DNA from: Solirubrobacterales bacterium
GTDB lineage: Bacteria; Actinomycetota; Thermoleophilia; Solirubrobacterales; Solirubrobacteraceae
Assembly: GCA_019240015.1 (NCBI GenBank)
Contig: JAFAZB010000400.1
Coordinates: forward strand, 1-12,843
Reading direction: 5' to 3'
DNA length: 12,843 nucleotides
The number at the start of each line of letters is the position of its first letter. Positions within the stretch are counted from its first letter, which is position 1. Under the pieces are notes generated by a model, which did no database searches, was not told the DNA's origin, and saw only the letters and a list, made by a program, of their open reading frames with translations. The position numbers and the translations under genes are program-made. This document shows, in pieces, positions 1 through 6,986 of this stretch.

Positions 1-579
1 CCTGCGGGCAGGCGCCGCGTGCGCGGGAGGCGTGCTCGCCACCGCCACCGCTCCGGCGCTCAGCGCGGCCCCCGACCCGAACAGGAACGGCAGCAGCCGG
101 CGCGCCTCGTGCCAGGCGGGGATCGCGGTGTTCGCCACGAGCGCGCCGGTGTAGGTCGAGAGCGGGAGCCCGATCAGCGCCGCCGCCGGGCGGGCCAGCC
201 TGCCGGCACGGGGAAACAGACCGGTCAGCGCGCTCGCCCCGCCCAGCGCGGTGCTCGCGCCGCTCGAGACGAGGATCCACGAGCCGACGCTCATCGGGGA
301 GGTGACCTTGAACAGCCGCAGCATGTTGAGGAAGCGCAGCGGCTTGCCCAGATCCGAGGTGAGCAGCACGGGGCTGACGCCGATGCCGATCAGCGCCGCT
401 GTCCAGGCGCGTCGGGCGAGGACCTCGGCGCCCCGCAGCTCCGACAGGTAGGCCAACCCGGCCGAGCCGCCCGCGAGCCCGCCGGTGAAGAAGTAAAGCG
501 GGATCTCCCAGGTCCAGACCGGCTCCTTGAGCACCCGCTGCCCATGGTAGGAGCGGATCTCCGCGTTATCGGCGCTCAT
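1..579 (-). CDS. NrfD-like membrane subunit of formate dehydrogenase (partial, C-terminus beyond window)
   Basis: This is the N-terminal 193 residues of a polytopic membrane protein of the NrfD/PsrC family, which passes electrons from a partner ferredoxin subunit to membrane quinone. Seen: the start reads MSADNAEIRSYHGQRVLKEP, then alternating hydrophobic segments. The glycine-rich stretch LAGGSAGLAYLSELRG is near residues 39-54, SDLGKPLRFLNMLR is near residues 82-95, and SPMSVGSWIL is near residues 101-110; all are typical of NrfD proteins. The ATG at 577-579 overlaps the fdhB stop as ATGA, so translation is probably coupled. The reading frame is open to base 1. Its place as third gene after the catalytic and ferredoxin subunits makes it the membrane anchor, replacing the cytochrome b subunit (FdnI) of the E. 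coli enzyme. No heme-ligand pattern of FdnI is evident. The family call is secure; the quinone-reducing role is inferred. Confidence 0.88.
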   Translation of the reverse strand, partial: MSADNAEIRSYHGQRVLKEPVWTWEIPLYFFTGGLAGGSAGLAYLSELRGAEVLARRAWTAALIGIGVSPVLLTSDLGKPLRFLNMLRLFKVTSPMSVGSWILVSSGASTALGGASALTGLFPRAGRLARPAAALIGLPLSTYTGALVANTAIPAWHEARRLLPFLFGSGAALSAGAVAVASTPPAHAAPARR

Positions 580-1469
580 CTGCGCCCACCGAACACCGCT
601 GCGAGGAGGCCCGCACCGAGCGCCACGGTCGCGACTGCGGCCGCTCCCCAGGTCGAGCTGAGATCGCGCACCGGGTCGACCGGGTCGGGAGGCAGCCCGT
701 AGACCTCGGGTTCGTCGAGCAGCAGGAAGAACGCGCCCGCGCCACCGACGCCATCCTGCTCGTCGGCGAGGTACAGCTGCGCCTTGCGCTGCCCGGCGTC
801 TTGCAGCGCAGCCAGCCGGTGCTCGGCTCGCTCGCGGAGCTGCGAGAGCTCGCCGAACTGAATCGAGTTGGTCGGGCACGCCTGCGCGCATGCGGGCTGC
901 TGATCGTCCTTGAGCCGGTCGTAGCAGAGCGTGCACTTCCACACCCGCCCGTCGTCCTTGCGTTGGTCGAGGACACCGAACGGACACGCGGTCACGCAGT
1001 AGCCACAGCCGTTGCACACGTCTTGCTGTACGACCACGGTGCCGTACTCGGTCCGGAACAGCGCGCCGGTGGGGCACACTTCGAGGCACGCCGCGTCGGT
1101 GCAGTGCTTGCACACGTCCGAAGCCATCAGCCACCGCAGCCCATCGCCCTCCTGATAGGTGTGCACGCCGGCGTCGATCGCCGCCTGTCGCTCGGCCACC
1201 GCCACCAGCGATTCCCCTTCGCGGGCGTCGGCGGCGAGCGTCTGCTCGACGAACGCGACGTGGCGCCAGGTGTTGGCGCCGAGCGCGACCGTGTTGTCGT
1301 AGGAGTTGCCGGTGAACCCCTTGATCGACATCGGGATCTGGTTCCACTCCTTGCAGGCGACCTCGCACGCTTTGCAGCCGATGCAAACCGAGGTGTCGGT
1401 GAAGAAGCCCATCCGCGGCTGGGCCCGATCGCCGTAGGTCGCCGGCCAGGCGTGGGTCTCGAGCTTCAC
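576..1469 (-). CDS. fdhB: Formate dehydrogenase beta subunit, four [4Fe-4S] ferredoxin
   Basis: This 297-residue electron-transfer subunit carries electrons from the catalytic subunit to the membrane subunit. Seen: sixteen cysteines in four groups, enough for four [4Fe-4S] clusters. They lie at residues 29/32/35/39 (CIGCKACEVACKEWN), 120/123/128/132 (CKHCTDAACLEVCP), 152/155/158/162 (CNGCGYCVTACP) and 179/182/194/198 (CTLC...CAQACP). This matches the FdnH/FdoH/HybA-like family. A hydrophobic stretch near residues 270-292 (TWGAAAVATVALGAGLLAAV) is probably a single C-terminal membrane anchor, as in FdnH. The ATG at 1467-1469 overlaps the fdhA stop by 4 bases (ATGA), and the stop overlaps the next gene's start the same way. 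No N-terminal signal peptide is seen. The paralogous DMSO- or thiosulfate-reductase beta subunits are alternatives, but the neighbouring catalytic subunit fixes the assignment. Confidence 0.93.
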   Translation of the reverse strand: MKLETHAWPATYGDRAQPRMGFFTDTSVCIGCKACEVACKEWNQIPMSIKGFTGNSYDNTVALGANTWRHVAFVEQTLAADAREGESLVAVAERQAAIDAGVHTYQEGDGLRWLMASDVCKHCTDAACLEVCPTGALFRTEYGTVVVQQDVCNGCGYCVTACPFGVLDQRKDDGRVWKCTLCYDRLKDDQQPACAQACPTNSIQFGELSQLRERAEHRLAALQDAGQRKAQLYLADEQDGVGGAGAFFLLLDEPEVYGLPPDPVDPVRDLSSTWGAAAVATVALGAGLLAAVFGGRR

Positions 1470-4400
1470 GTCTTCACCCCGGCCCGCTGCTTGTACTGCT
1501 CGACGAGCTCGAGCCGGGCGGGCCCGCGCGGCCGCCGCCCGGGTCGGATATCACAGGTGGCGGCCTTGTACTCACTGATGTGGACGTTGTTGTCGAGCGC
1601 GAGCGGCAGCAGCTCGTTGCCCGAATCGCCGGTCACGATCCCGACCCCTCCCCAGTGGTAGGGCACGCCGACCAGGTGCATGGGGCGTCCTTGGATCTGG
1701 AGCGGCTTGATCCGCTCGGTCACGAGCACCCGCGCCTCGATCGCCTGACGCGCGGTGACGATCGTCGCCCAGCCGCCGTGTTCGAGCCCACGTTCGGCCG
1801 CTAGCTGCGGCGAGACCTCGCAGAAGAACTCGGGCTGGAGCTCGGCGAGGTAGGGCACGATCCGGGACATACCGCCGGCCGTGTGGTGCTCGGTGAGCCG
1901 GTAGGTGGTGAGCACGTACGGGAACACCTCGGCCCCTTGCTCCCCCCCGCGGGGGTGGTAGGGGTTCTCGGCCCGGCTGAATGTCTGCCGGGTCGGGTTG
2001 TGCTGCTGGCGGTACACCGGGTTTGTGAACGGCGATTCCTGGGGCTCGTAGTGGGTCGGCAGGGGCCCATCGACGAGCCCGGTCGGGGCAAACAGCCATC
2101 CCCGCCCGTCAGCCAGGATGATGAATGGCTTGTCGCCCGAGATCGCTTCCAGCGCCTTGGCGTCGTCAGGCGGTTCGAAGTCGGGGGCCTTGGTCGCCGG
2201 AAAGTCGGGCGAGTCGCCGAGGCTGGTCCATTTTCCATCCTGCGCGTCCCACCACACGTAGCGCTTGCGCTCCGACCACGGGTTGCCCTCGGGATCCGCC
2301 GAAGCACGGTTGTAAAGGATCCGGACGTCCTTGGGCCACGACCAGCCCCACTCGTGGGCGATCCAGTTCTGCTCCTGGCCCGGCCTCTTGCGCGCCGATT
2401 GATTGACGCCGTCCTTGTAGATGCCGCAGTGGATCCATGACCCCGCCCGGGTCGAGCCGTCACCCTTCAGCTCGTCGTAGCTGGACAAAAACGAGCCGTC
2501 CGCGCTCATGCCGGAGATCTCCTGGAGCACGGCGGCCGCATCGGGCTCCCCGTGCGGACCCTGGAGCGGGTAGTCCCAGGTCAGATCGAGCAGCGGGCGA
2601 TCGCGGGGGTCTTCAGAGTCCGCGAGCTTGGAGCGGATCGCCCTGCCCAAGTGGTAGATCCAGTGCAGCTCCGAGCGCGCGTCGCCGGGTGGATCGCACG
2701 CCTTGTGGTGCCACTGCAGCAACCGCTGGGTGTTGGTGAAGTTGCCGTCCTTCTCGGTGTGGGCCGCCGCGGGCAAGAAGAACACCTCGGTCTGGATGTC
2801 CTGTGCGCGCACCTCGCCCGTCTCGTGCTCGGGCGAGTCCTTCCAGAACAACCCGCTCTCGGTCGGCTGGAAGTCGCGAACCACCAGCCACTCGAGCTTC
2901 GCCAGCGCCAGGCGCATCAGCTTCGAGTTGGCCGAGCCGACGGCGGGGTTCTGGCCGACGCAGAACATGCCCCGCACGCCGCCGTCGAGCATCTTCAGCA
3001 TCATCGCGTAGTGCGAGTGATCGCCGTCGATGCGCGGCAGGTATTGGAAGCAGTAGTCGTTCTCGCTGGTCGCGGCGTCTCCCCACCACGCCTTGAGCAG
3101 CGACACGATGTAGTGCCTGAGGTTCCCCCAGGCGCCCGTCGTGGGGCCATTCAGCGCGATGAACTTCTCCAGCGACGCACCCGACTGCGGATGGGGCATC
3201 GGGATGTAGCCCGGCAGGATGTTGTAGAGCGTCGGGATGTCGGTCGAGCCCTGGATGTTGGCGTGGCCGCGGAGCGCCAGGATCCCGCCGCCTGGGCGGC
3301 CGATGTTGCCCAGCAGCAGCTGCACGATCGCAGCCGTGCGGATGTTCTGCACGCCGACGGTGTGTTGGGTCCAGCCAACGGCATACGCGATCGCCGAAGT
3401 GCGCTCCCGGCCGGAGTTCTCGCACAGCGCCTGCGCCACCTTGAGGAAGTCCTCCTGCGAGCAGCCGCACAGCTCCGAGACGAGCTCCGGCGTATAGCGG
3501 GCGAAGTGCCGGCGCAAGATCTGCAGCACGCAGCGCTCGTGCTGCATCGAGTTGTCCACGTGCGGCGGGTCGCCGCCACTGAGCTTGATCCCGTGCGCGC
3601 CATGGGCCTGCTCGCCGGATACGTCGGTCTGCTGCTCGGCCTTGCCGGCGGCTGCCTCAGGGCTCGATTCGTCGTAGCCCCAGCTCTCGATGTCGTAGGC
3701 GCCGGTTTCGGGGTCCCATCCGGAGAAGAAGCCGCCGATGTCCTCCGCGTCCTGGAACTCCGGGTTGATGACCACCGGCGCGTTGGTGTAGTGCTGGACG
3801 TACTCCTTGAACCACGCGTCGCGGTCGAAGATGTAGTTGACGATCCCGCCGAGGAACGCAATGTCGCTGCCGGCGCGGATCTGGACGTGGAGGTCGGCCA
3901 TCGCGCTGGTGCGCGTGAAGCGGGGATCGACATGGATCACCTTGGCGCCGCGCTCCTTGGCTTCGATCACCCATTGGAACCCGACCGGGTGCTGCTCGGC
4001 CATGTTCGAGCCCATGATCAGGATGCAGTCGGAGTTCTGGAGGTCCTGCTGAAAGGTGGTCGCGCCGCCACGTCCGAACGAGGTCCCCAGACCGGGGACC
4101 GTGGAGCTGTGTCATATGCGTGCCTGGTTTTCGATCGACAGCGCCCCCAGCGCGGTGAACAGCTTCTTGATCAGGTAGTTCTCCTCGCTGTCGAGCGTCG
4201 CGCCGCCGAGGAAGTTGATGCCGAGCGTGCGTTTGAGCGGCTGACCGTCCTCGTTCTCCTCCTCCCAGGTGTCTCGCCGGGTGCGGAGCATGCGCTCGGC
4301 GATCATGTCGGTCGCCTGCTCCAGCGAGAGCTCCTCCCAGTCGGTCCCGCCCGGACGCCGGTAGCGGACCTTGGTCTCGCGCATCGGCGAGTTGACGAGC

Positions 4401-4675
4401 TTCTCCGAAGCCGCTCCTTTCGGGCACAGCCTCCCGCGCGAGATCGGGGAGTCGGGGTCCCCTTCGATCTGCACGACCTGCTCGTCCTTGACGTACACCT
4501 TCTGACCGCAGCCCACCGCGCAGTAGGGGCAGACCGACTGGACGACCCTGTCGGCGGTGCTGGTCCGGGGCGTCAGCTCCTCGGAGCGAACCGACTGGGC
4601 TGCGCGGCCAAGCCCCAGGGGATCGCCCGCCAGTTGCCGCAGCACCGGTGCGATCAAACGCCGACGGTTGGTCAT
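1466..4675 (-). CDS. fdhA: Formate dehydrogenase catalytic subunit, selenocysteine-containing (UGA read through at residue 188)
   Basis: This molybdopterin (bis-MGD) enzyme oxidises formate to CO2. Read through one in-frame TGA at 4112-4114 it gives 1069 residues, close to E. coli FdnG (about 1015). An N-terminal [4Fe-4S] motif has C49, C52, C56 and C84 (CPYCAVGC, then RGRLCPKG). The sequence before the TGA ends SIENQARI and after it continues HSSTVPGLGTSFGRGG, the family's active-site segment where Sec or Cys binds molybdenum. Then come MGSNMAEQHPVGF (from residue 221) and a C-terminal MGD-binding domain, about residues 916-1045 (VLTTYRLTEHHTAGGMSR, VPYHWGG). A SECIS-like hairpin follows the TGA. 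The N-terminus (MTNRRRLIAPVLRQL) has a basic run but no convincing twin-arginine signal, so the protein is probably cytoplasmic. An in-frame TAA five codons upstream of the ATG excludes an earlier start. A gene finder would report two pieces, 4112-4675 and 1466-4015. A true nonsense mutation is unlikely. Confidence 0.92.
4082..4100 (-). promoter_or_regulatory. Bacterial SECIS hairpin of fdhA
   Basis: Transcribed from the minus strand, this is GGUCCCC-GGUCU-GGGGACC: a perfect 7-bp stem with a 5-base loop, starting 11 bases after the UGA. The loop GGUCU begins 18 bases after the UGA. As I recall the E. coli fdhF element, it has the same GGUCU loop sequence at the same distance. Elongation factor SelB recognises this apical loop to deliver Sec-tRNA. 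Unlike fdhF I see no obvious bulged U in the stem. Confidence 0.85.
4112..4114 (-). other. In-frame UGA, predicted selenocysteine codon (residue 188 of fdhA)
   Basis: The codon read on the minus strand is TGA, between ATA (Ile187) and CAC (His189). Recalled formate dehydrogenases have NQAR(V/I)-Sec/Cys-H-(S/G)-x-T-V at this point. The frame stays open on both sides, with family-specific sequence throughout. No selenocysteine machinery (selA, selB, selC, selD) lies inside this window, so recoding depends on genes elsewhere in the genome. Confidence 0.93.
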
Positions 4676-4687
4676 GCGGTCGCGATC

Positions 4688-4712
4688 TTACCCCTGGGGT
4701 GGGGGCCGTAAC
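4688..4712 (-). promoter_or_regulatory. Candidate SigB/SigF-type promoter of the fdh operon
   Basis: On the minus strand GTTA (4712-4709), 15 bases, then GGGTAA (4693-4688) resembles the general-stress sigma consensus GTTT-N15/17-GGGTAT. The -10 ends 12 bases before the fdhA ATG, so the transcript would be leaderless or nearly so. This agrees with the absence of a Shine-Dalgarno sequence. The same bases also read TAAGAT, a possible housekeeping -10, so the sigma class is uncertain. An ACCCC-T-GGGGT inverted repeat (4690-4700) overlaps the element. Confidence 0.4.
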
Positions 4713-4719
4713 AGGGGCG

Positions 4720-4744
4720 GTTCGCCGATCCGCGGACCGGGTAC
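4720..4744 (+). promoter_or_regulatory. Candidate SigB/SigF-type promoter of the HAD gene
   Basis: GTTC (4720-4723), 15 bases, then GGGTAC (4739-4744) has the same layout as the candidate facing the other way before fdhA. It would give a leader of roughly 70 bases before the HAD start at 4824. The last base of each box departs from the consensus. The match was made by eye. Confidence 0.33.
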
Positions 4745-4823
4745 TGGCTCTGACAATGTCGACCGATGTCGAGATCGATCGCGTCCGGGGCAGCTAGCCG
4801 CCCGCCGCGAGCGCACCTCCCAC

Positions 4824-5477
4824 ATGAAGGTCGCAATCCTCGACATCGACGGCACGCTGGTGGACACCAACTACCACCATGCGATCGCCTGGTTCCGGGC
4901 CTTCCGCGAGCACGGAATCGTGCTGCCGTTGTGGCGCATCCACCGGCACATCGGGATGGGCGGCGACCAGGTGGTGGAAGCGCTGACCGACGAGCGCACC
5001 GAGCAGCAGCACGGCGATGCGATCAGGGAAACCGAAGGCAAGCTGTATTTCGAGCTGATCGACGAGGTCGAGACGATGGACGGCTCGCGCGAGTTGATCG
5101 AGCAGCTCAAGCAGCGTGGACACACCGTGGTGCTGGCGAGCTCGGCCAAGGAGCAGGAGGTGGACCACTACCTGGAGCTGCTCGCCGCGCGCGAGCTCGC
5201 GGATGCCTGGACCACCTCGGCGGACGTGGAAGCGACCAAGCCGGAGCCCGATCTCGTCCGCGCCGCGCTGGAGCGGGCCGGCGCGGACCCCGACGACGCC
5301 GTGATGGTGGGCGACACCCCATGGGACGTGAAGGCCGCCGCCAACGCCGGGGTCGAGACGATCACGGTGCTGACCGGCGGCTTCTCGGTCGACGAGTTAC
5401 GTGAGTCGGGGGCGGTGGGGGTGTTCGAGTCGGTCTCGGAGCTGTGCGACTGCCTCGATCAGACCGCGCTGCGATGA
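4824..5477 (+). CDS. HAD-superfamily phosphatase (phosphoglycolate phosphatase / beta-phosphoglucomutase-like)
   Basis: This 217-residue haloacid-dehalogenase-type hydrolase is probably a cytoplasmic phosphatase of a small phosphorylated metabolite. All four HAD motifs are visible. Motif I is DIDGTLVDTN with the nucleophile D7 and acid D9; motif II is VVLASSAK with S106; motif III is TKPEPD with K139; motif IV is MVGDTPWDVKAA with D164 and D168. Residues about 15-85 form an alpha-helical C1 cap, as in the PGP/beta-PGM subgroup. The frame is open further upstream, but ATG 4824 is chosen because MKVAILDIDGTL is the standard N-terminus of the family. No clear Shine-Dalgarno is seen. It is divergent from fdhA, with 148 bases between the starts. 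The substrate cannot be read from the sequence; a detoxifying or repair phosphatase is as likely as a sugar-phosphate enzyme. Confidence 0.9.
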   Translation: MKVAILDIDGTLVDTNYHHAIAWFRAFREHGIVLPLWRIHRHIGMGGDQVVEALTDERTEQQHGDAIRETEGKLYFELIDEVETMDGSRELIEQLKQRGHTVVLASSAKEQEVDHYLELLAARELADAWTTSADVEATKPEPDLVRAALERAGADPDDAVMVGDTPWDVKAAANAGVETITVLTGGFSVDELRESGAVGVFESVSELCDCLDQTALR

Positions 5478-5534
5478 GCCGGCGGACGGCGCTCGACCCT
5501 CCGCTCGCCGCTCGCCAAACACCCTGCGAAGGCG

Positions 5535-5540
5535 TAAGAT
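5535..5540 (+). promoter_or_regulatory. Possible -10 element (TAAGAT) before the MpsC-domain gene
   Basis: TAAGAT lies 27 bases before the ATG at 5568, in the 90-base gap after the HAD gene. The surrounding GCGTAAGATCG shares TAAGATCG with the region before fdhA. I could not find a matching -35 element. An AAGGA at 5551-5555 is the best ribosome-binding candidate but lies 12 bases from the start, further than usual. Confidence 0.3.
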
Positions 5541-5567
5541 CGTCGCCCCGAAGGACCGGTTCGCGCG

Positions 5568-5978
5568 ATGCTCGAAGAGAACGTAGACGCACAGGCCATC
5601 AGCGACGGGGTGGGAGCCGAGCAGGTCGTCGCCTCGCGATCGCTGGAGATCTCGAACGCGCTGGCGCGACTTCACAAGCAGTACGTCGGGCGCGGACCCA
5701 CCAGCGCCCGCACCACGATCGACGGCAATCTGGTCGTTTGCCTGCTCGAAGGCGGCTACACGCAGGCAGAGCAGACCCTGGAGGCCACCGATAAGGGCGA
5801 CGTCGTAGCGGCCGGCCGGCTGGGTCTCCAGCAGGCGATGCGCCGGGCGATGATCGAGGCGGTCGAGGAGGCGCTGGGGCGTCGCGTGTGCTCGTTCATG
5901 AGCGCCAACGACATCGTCCAGAACCTCCAGGTCGAGGTGTTCGTGCTCTACGAGCGCGAGCTGACCGGACTGGCCTGA
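5568..5978 (+). CDS. MpsC-domain (DUF2294) family protein
   Basis: This 136-residue soluble-looking protein has the DUF2294/MpsC-domain pattern. A helical start is followed by LHKQYVGRGPTSARTTIDGN, a short LVVCLLEGGYTQAEQTLEA strand-helix segment, an RxxMQ/RRAM-like helix (QQAMRRAMIEAVEEALGR) and the conserved end SFMSANDIVQNLQVEVFVL. The name comes from the third protein of the staphylococcal MpsABC membrane-potential system. The domain is widespread in actinobacteria and Firmicutes without a settled biochemical role. There is no membrane segment or signal peptide. It lies between the HAD phosphatase (90 bases upstream) and a stress-type sigma factor (120 bases downstream) on the same strand, so shared control is possible but unproved. 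The family is recognised with fair confidence; the function is unknown. Confidence 0.8.
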   Translation: MLEENVDAQAISDGVGAEQVVASRSLEISNALARLHKQYVGRGPTSARTTIDGNLVVCLLEGGYTQAEQTLEATDKGDVVAAGRLGLQQAMRRAMIEAVEEALGRRVCSFMSANDIVQNLQVEVFVLYERELTGLA

Positions 5979-5987
5979 CCGAGAAGC

Positions 5988-5993
5988 TATGAT
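5988..5993 (+). promoter_or_regulatory. Possible -10 element (TATGAT) of the sigma-factor gene
   Basis: TATGAT closely matches the housekeeping -10 TATAAT and lies just after the MpsC-domain stop. It would give a leader of about 100 bases. No convincing TTGACA is found 16-18 bases upstream. Confidence 0.35.
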
Positions 5994-6003
5994 GGCTGTG
6001 GTT

Positions 6004-6020
6004 CTGGACGCGTAGTCCGG
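6004..6020 (+). other. Leader hairpin 1 of the sigma-factor gene
   Basis: CTGGAC (6004-6009) and GTCCGG (6015-6020) pair around a GCGTA loop, with 6 bp including one U-G. A weaker GCCTC/GAGGC pair (6022-6026 with 6040-6044) follows. Together with the hairpin over the ribosome-binding site these suggest a structured leader. I do not recognise a known riboswitch class. Confidence 0.3.
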
Positions 6021-6071
6021 CGCCTCGCTCTCGCGATGGGAGGCCCCCGGTAGCGACCATGCCGGCGCAGA

Positions 6072-6098
6072 CCGTCGTACAGATCTCTTGTACGGAGG
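6072..6098 (+). promoter_or_regulatory. Hairpin sequestering the Shine-Dalgarno sequence of the sigma-factor gene
   Basis: CGTACA (6076-6081) and TGTACG (6089-6094) form a perfect 6-bp stem around a 7-base loop. The stem extends by U6075-G6095, an internal mismatch, and C6073-G6097 and C6072-G6098. The 3' arm contains GGAGG (6094-6098), so four of its five bases would be paired. The palindrome might instead be a protein-binding operator. Confidence 0.45.
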
Positions 6099-6917
6099 AT
6101 GCGCTTGGCACATCACGACCCTCCTGCGAGGCGCTCTACTTCGGGATCGCCTCGCCTCGCGCGCGACCAGTTCCGGGCCCTGCCGACCGACGAGCTGTTC
6201 GCGCGCCATCACCGCGAGCCCGATCCGGTGATCCAGGAGGAGCTCGTACGACGGTTCGAGCCGCTGGTGCGCAACCTGGCGCGTCGGTATCACTCCAGGA
6301 CCGAGCCGTTCGAGGACCTGGTCCAGGTCGCCTCGCTCGGTCTGCTGAAGGCGATTGCGAAGTTCGACCCTGAGCGGGGATTCGCGTTCACCAGCTACGC
6401 GACGCCGACGATCCTCGGCGAGCTGAAGCGTCACTTCCGCGACAGCGGTTGGGCGCTACACGTACCCCGCGGGGTCAAGGAACGCGCGCTCGAGCTGGCG
6501 GCGAGGACCGACGAGCTGTCCTCGCGCCTGGGTCGCTCGCCGTCGGTGCCCGAATTGGCGCAGGCTCTTGGCACGAGCGAGGAGGAGACGCTCGAGGCGA
6601 TCGAGGCCTATCACGCGCGCCATGCCACCACGCTCGAGGAGGGGCCCGAGGACGACGAGCGCCCGAGCGCCGTGCCCGCGCAATTGCTCGGCTCCGAGGA
6701 CGAGCGGCTCGAGGTGGCCGAGTACATGACGGTGATCGCCCAGGGCGTGATGGCGCTCACCGACACCGATCGGATGATCCTGTACCTGCGTTTCGCCCGC
6801 GATCTGACCCAGTCCGAGATCGCCGAACGAATCGGCGTCTCGCAGATGCAGGTCTCGCGGCTGCTACGCGGCGCGATCGAAAAGCTGCGCCGGACCTCGG
6901 AGGACGCTGGTGATTAG
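6099..6917 (+). CDS. RNA polymerase sigma factor, SigB/SigF/SigG family
   Basis: This 272-residue group 3 sigma factor redirects RNA polymerase to alternative promoters, in this family usually for stress or developmental genes. Region 2 runs from about residue 46 to 116, with DLVQVASLGLLKAIAKFD and FTSYATPTILGELKRHFRDS. The typical VPRGVKE link to region 3 is at residues 122-128. Region 3 is about 129-190 and region 4 about 215-265, with the helix-turn-helix LTQSEIAERIGVSQMQVSRLL at 236-256. The start is ambiguous. ATG 6099 directly abuts GGAGG (6094-6098), which is too close for normal initiation; an in-frame TTG at 6105 has an ideal 6-base spacing and would give 270 residues. No anti-sigma factor (RsbW/SpoIIAB type) or anti-antagonist lies nearby, unlike many sigB/sigF operons. 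It ends with TAG and converges on the mrp operon. Confidence 0.92.
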   Translation: MRLAHHDPPARRSTSGSPRLARDQFRALPTDELFARHHREPDPVIQEELVRRFEPLVRNLARRYHSRTEPFEDLVQVASLGLLKAIAKFDPERGFAFTSYATPTILGELKRHFRDSGWALHVPRGVKERALELAARTDELSSRLGRSPSVPELAQALGTSEEETLEAIEAYHARHATTLEEGPEDDERPSAVPAQLLGSEDERLEVAEYMTVIAQGVMALTDTDRMILYLRFARDLTQSEIAERIGVSQMQVSRLLRGAIEKLRRTSEDAGD

Positions 6918-6955
6918 CCGGTGCGGTGCGTGGCGGGCGCGACCCTGCCCAAACA

Positions 6956-6986
6956 CCCATTTTGGGGGCGCGTCCCGCCAAATGGG
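6956..6986. repeat. Overlapping hairpin, alternative to the main terminator stem
   Basis: CCCATTT (6956-6962) pairs with AAATGGG (6980-6986). GG-GGG (6964-6968) continues to pair with CCC and CC (6974-6976, 6978-6979) around a CGCGT loop, with two single-base bulges. It shares 6980-6986 with the left arm of the next hairpin, so both cannot form at once. A third option, CCCAAA (6948-6953) with TTTGGG (6961-6966), also exists. Confidence 0.5.

Noticed and set aside
801..1661. A 286-codon plus-strand open frame opposite fdhB
   Set aside because: It is antisense to the sixteen-cysteine ferredoxin gene and shows no recognisable domain.
1466..4675. fdhA as two genes or a pseudogene (1466-4015 and 4112-4675)
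   Set aside because: The interruption is a single TGA at the catalytic Sec/Cys position, with a correctly spaced SECIS hairpin and intact family sequence on both sides.
2552..4711. A 719-codon open frame on the plus strand, opposite fdhA
   Set aside because: It is antisense to a clearly recognised enzyme, has no family motifs, and has the Arg/Val/Leu-rich composition expected of a GC-rich shadow frame.
4557..4823. Longer version of the HAD protein starting at 4557
   Set aside because: The extension overlaps fdhA on the other strand and has no similarity to the family; the family starts at MKVAILDIDGTL.
5487..5522. Possible terminator after the HAD gene (GGCGGACGG pairing with CCGCTCGCC)
   Set aside because: The pairing has mismatches in the middle and no T-tract, so it is not convincing.
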